DNA from: Halorubrum sp. CSM-61
GTDB lineage: Archaea; Halobacteriota; Halobacteria; Halobacteriales; Haloferacaceae
DNA: 64,000 nucleotides
Assembly: GCF_003781945.1 (NCBI RefSeq)
Contig: NZ_RJJW01000001.1
Location: forward strand, 453,921 to 517,920
Reading direction: 5' to 3'
The notes under the pieces were generated by a model. That model was not told the origin of the DNA, searched no databases, and saw nothing but the letters and a program-made list of their open reading frames with translations. The translations under genes and the position numbers were made by a program. Below, piece after piece: positions 62,056-64,000 of this stretch; the stretch's first letter is position 1; each line of letters begins with the position of its first letter.

Positions 62056-63417
62056 ATGCCCACAGTACGAGGGCCAGCCCCGGTTGAGCTCCCCCAGGTC
62101 ATGACGATCGCCGGGAGTGACTCGGGCGGTGGCGCCGGCATCCAAGCGGACCTCAAGACGATGGAGGCACTCGACACCTTTGCGACGAGTGCGATCACGA
62201 GCCTCACGGCACAGAACACCGTTGGCGTGGAGTCGATCCATCCCGTCCCGGTCGAGGAAATCGAGGCCCAGGTTGAGGCTATCCGTACCGATTTCGATTT
62301 ACAGGCCGTCAAGACAGGCATGTTGGGTGTTGAACCCGTCGTAGAGAGGGTTGCGTCGTACGCTGCTGACATGGACGTGCCCTTCGTCGTCGATCCGGTT
62401 ATGGTCGCCGCCTCGGGCGACCAATTGCTCGATCATGACGCTGCAGCCGCCTACGAGGGGTTGATCGCCGAGTCAGCGGTCGTGACGCCAAACACTGACG
62501 AAGCCGAAATACTCACAGACATCCCGGTCAAGGATCCGGACTCGATGCAGGCTGCGGGGCAGAGACTCGTGGAGATGGGAGCCGACACAGCACTTGTGAA
62601 AGGTGGCCATGTCGGCGATGAGCATGTCGTTCGAGATGTCATCGTGACTCGGGACGACGTAACCACACTTGAGCACTCGAGAGTAGACTCGGACGCGACA
62701 CACGGTTCGGGATGTACACTTTCGAGTGCGATCGCGGCACGACTGGCTCACGGCGATGACATCCCGGAGGCGATCGAATCCGGCGTGGCATTCATGACCC
62801 GCGCCATCAGATACCCGCTCGACGTCGGCGAGGGACCAGGACCGGTCCACCACCTCGCGAATATCCGGGATCGGTCAGCCAGACAGCCCACTCAGGAAGC
62901 TGTCGAGTCCGTCGTGGAGCAGCTGGTCTCTACTGGCGTGTCGTCGATCGTTCCGGAGGTTGGGATGAACGTGGTCGGGGCCACGCCCTACGCAGAACGG
63001 CCGGATGAGACCGTCGCCGTCGAGGGACGGATCGCCCGGACGATGACCGGAATCCGCGTGACGCGGGGAACACGCTTCGGCGCCTCGAGCCACGTCGCCC
63101 GCTTCCTGCTGTCGGCGCGGGAGCACGACCCCGACATCCGGTTCGCCGCGAACCTCCGGTTCGACGATTCCATCGAGGCAGCCCTGGAGAAGATTGATGC
63201 CCCAGTTGTCGAGATCGACCGCTCAAACGAACCGGAACCTGACGAGGAAGGCTCGACCATGGGCTGGGCGGCCGAGCGAGCCTTCGAGCAGGTCGAAACC
63301 ACGCCGGCGGTCGTCTTCGACCGAGGTGACGTTGGCAAGGAACCGATCACGCGCATGCTTGCAAGCGACGCCGCCGATCTTGCGGCCCGTGCACTCTCGA
63401 TAGCTGAGGAGTTATGA
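62056..63417 (+). CDS. thiDN: Bifunctional HMP/HMP-P kinase ThiD - thiamine phosphate synthase ThiN
   Basis: 453 residues. ThiD (about 1-270): MTIAGSDSGGGAGIQADLK, VDPVMVAASG, VVTPNTDEAEIL, LVKGGHVG and the ATHGSGCTLSSAIAA active-site loop. ThiN (about 285-453): SSIVPEVGMNVVGATPYA, FGASSHVARFLLSA, GKEPITRMLA. The fusion phosphorylates HMP twice and couples it to the thiazole phosphate, the archaeal replacement for ThiE. Leaderless-type start. Confidence 0.93.
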   Translation: MPTVRGPAPVELPQVMTIAGSDSGGGAGIQADLKTMEALDTFATSAITSLTAQNTVGVESIHPVPVEEIEAQVEAIRTDFDLQAVKTGMLGVEPVVERVASYAADMDVPFVVDPVMVAASGDQLLDHDAAAAYEGLIAESAVVTPNTDEAEILTDIPVKDPDSMQAAGQRLVEMGADTALVKGGHVGDEHVVRDVIVTRDDVTTLEHSRVDSDATHGSGCTLSSAIAARLAHGDDIPEAIESGVAFMTRAIRYPLDVGEGPGPVHHLANIRDRSARQPTQEAVESVVEQLVSTGVSSIVPEVGMNVVGATPYAERPDETVAVEGRIARTMTGIRVTRGTRFGASSHVARFLLSAREHDPDIRFAANLRFDDSIEAALEKIDAPVVEIDRSNEPEPDEEGSTMGWAAERAFEQVETTPAVVFDRGDVGKEPITRMLASDAADLAARALSIAEEL

Positions 63418-63508
63418 ACCGTCCGAGGGCAACTGGATTGCACAAAACTACCGACACTCGGACGACGATACCGCCAGCGTCCTCCGTGAGCTTGAGCAGC
63501 TGAAGCAG

Positions 63509-63937
63509 TTGCTCGATGAGACGCGAACAGAGCGCGGGTCTGCGTACGCTGCTGTCCCGTTCCTGTTCCTCGACACGCTCTCGACGATGACCCTCTACGT
63601 GGACGAAGGGCGTAACCGGAGCATCCACGCCGACCAACCCTCGGATCTCCTCGAGCCGGACAATATGGAGCATCTTGATCAGCCGATGTTCCTGCTCGGT
63701 CACGGCGTCGAGAACCCAGCCGACGGCATTCACGGCGACGAAGAGTACCTCTACGTCGTTGAACTTCCGACCCGGAACCCGTTCGAGGAGCCATCCGAGT
63801 GGACGGTCAAGGTGAGTGGTCACTCCGCATTCCCGCGCTGGGATGGTCCGACCGAGGAAGCCTTCGAGCGGGCCAGCTGGCAGTTCCACGGCCCGCTTGA
63901 GCAGGCGCTCGAAGAGCTGGTCGCTGAGCCTGCGTGA
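63509..63937 (+). CDS. Hypothetical protein, start uncertain (possible frameshift)
   Basis: 142 residues from TTG at 63509. Good coding sequence continues upstream in frame (PSEGNWIAQNYRHSDDDTASV) to about 63413 but has no usable start; the ATG at 63414 (ATGA overlap with thiDN) is in another frame. A one-base indel near 63420 would explain this. Conserved-looking middle: FLLGHGVENPADGIHG, YLYVVELPTRNP. Not recognised. Confidence 0.55.
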   Translation: MLDETRTERGSAYAAVPFLFLDTLSTMTLYVDEGRNRSIHADQPSDLLEPDNMEHLDQPMFLLGHGVENPADGIHGDEEYLYVVELPTRNPFEEPSEWTVKVSGHSAFPRWDGPTEEAFERASWQFHGPLEQALEELVAEPA

Positions 63938-63950
63938 ACGCGTAGCCCGC

Positions 63951-64000
63951 TCAGATGATGCCGCCGATGACGAGGAGTCCGACGACGAGCAGCACCGTCG
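63951..64000 (-). CDS. C-terminus of a membrane protein, partial
   Basis: The minus frame ends in TVLLVVGLLVIGGII and a stop at 63951. This is one hydrophobic helix; the rest lies beyond the window. Confidence 0.45.
   Translation of the reverse strand, partial: TVLLVVGLLVIGGII

Overview
The window comes from a haloarchaeon (class Halobacteria). Supporting signs are GC-rich DNA, very acidic predicted proteins, archaeal TATA promoters with leaderless or short-leader starts, occasional GGAGGTG/GGTGA ribosome-binding sites, an ISH3-type insertion sequence, two archaeal sliding-clamp homologues, a ThiR-type regulator and a haloarchaea-specific zinc-ribbon protein. No rRNA, CRISPR array or canonical full-length tRNA was seen.

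Positions 1 to about 53.6 kb look like a plasmid-like or virus-like accessory element. It carries a RepH-like replication protein with 17-bp iterons (7.0-10.1 kb), two sliding-clamp genes in a long operon (13.2-20.5 kb), a DNA-modification block (C5 methyltransferase, phage-type zinc finger, N4/N6 methyltransferase, TGT/DpdA-like transglycosylase; 22.6-26.6 kb), two type IV pilins, a large secreted protein with a truncated paralogue at the left edge, a LamG/beta-propeller fibre-like protein, a ParA partition locus (35.8-37.2 kb), tandem Dam-like methyltransferases with an HNH nuclease (41.5-43.7 kb), a lone integrase core-binding domain (47.5-48.0 kb), and many small zinc-ribbon and hypothetical genes packed with ATGA/GTGA/TGATG overlaps. 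AT-richer cargo (34.4-35.4 kb, proteasome-like cassette; 44.5-47.4 kb, coiled-coil and membrane proteins) looks separately acquired.

The element is tied together by repeated cis elements. (i) Nine 5' leaders each fold a GAAA-type hairpin with covarying stems followed by GGTGACCAC and a start codon, most of them behind a shared extended promoter containing CATAGTAA. (ii) Eleven copies of GCACAACCCCC occur, ten at or near a start codon or a micro-ORF start. (iii) 19-bp operators have the form GTTACTAT-N3-ATAGTAAC. (iv) Dispersed GATACC repeats often code for Ser/Asp-Thr-Glu/Asp tracts but also occur in non-coding DNA, including directly at parA. Three micro-ORFs overlap the start of a downstream major gene by ATGA, two of them before the clamp genes.

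A 1.38-kb ISH3-family element (53.6-55.0 kb) marks the right boundary. It truncates genes on both sides and no target duplication is visible. Beyond it is chromosome-like DNA: a conserved haloarchaeal zinc-ribbon gene, then a thiamine locus with a small membrane protein, an SSS-type transporter, two TenA paralogues, a P-loop protein, an Nramp-like transporter, the ThiR regulator and a ThiD-ThiN fusion. Together these would import and salvage pyrimidine precursors, phosphorylate HMP and regulate thiamine synthesis.
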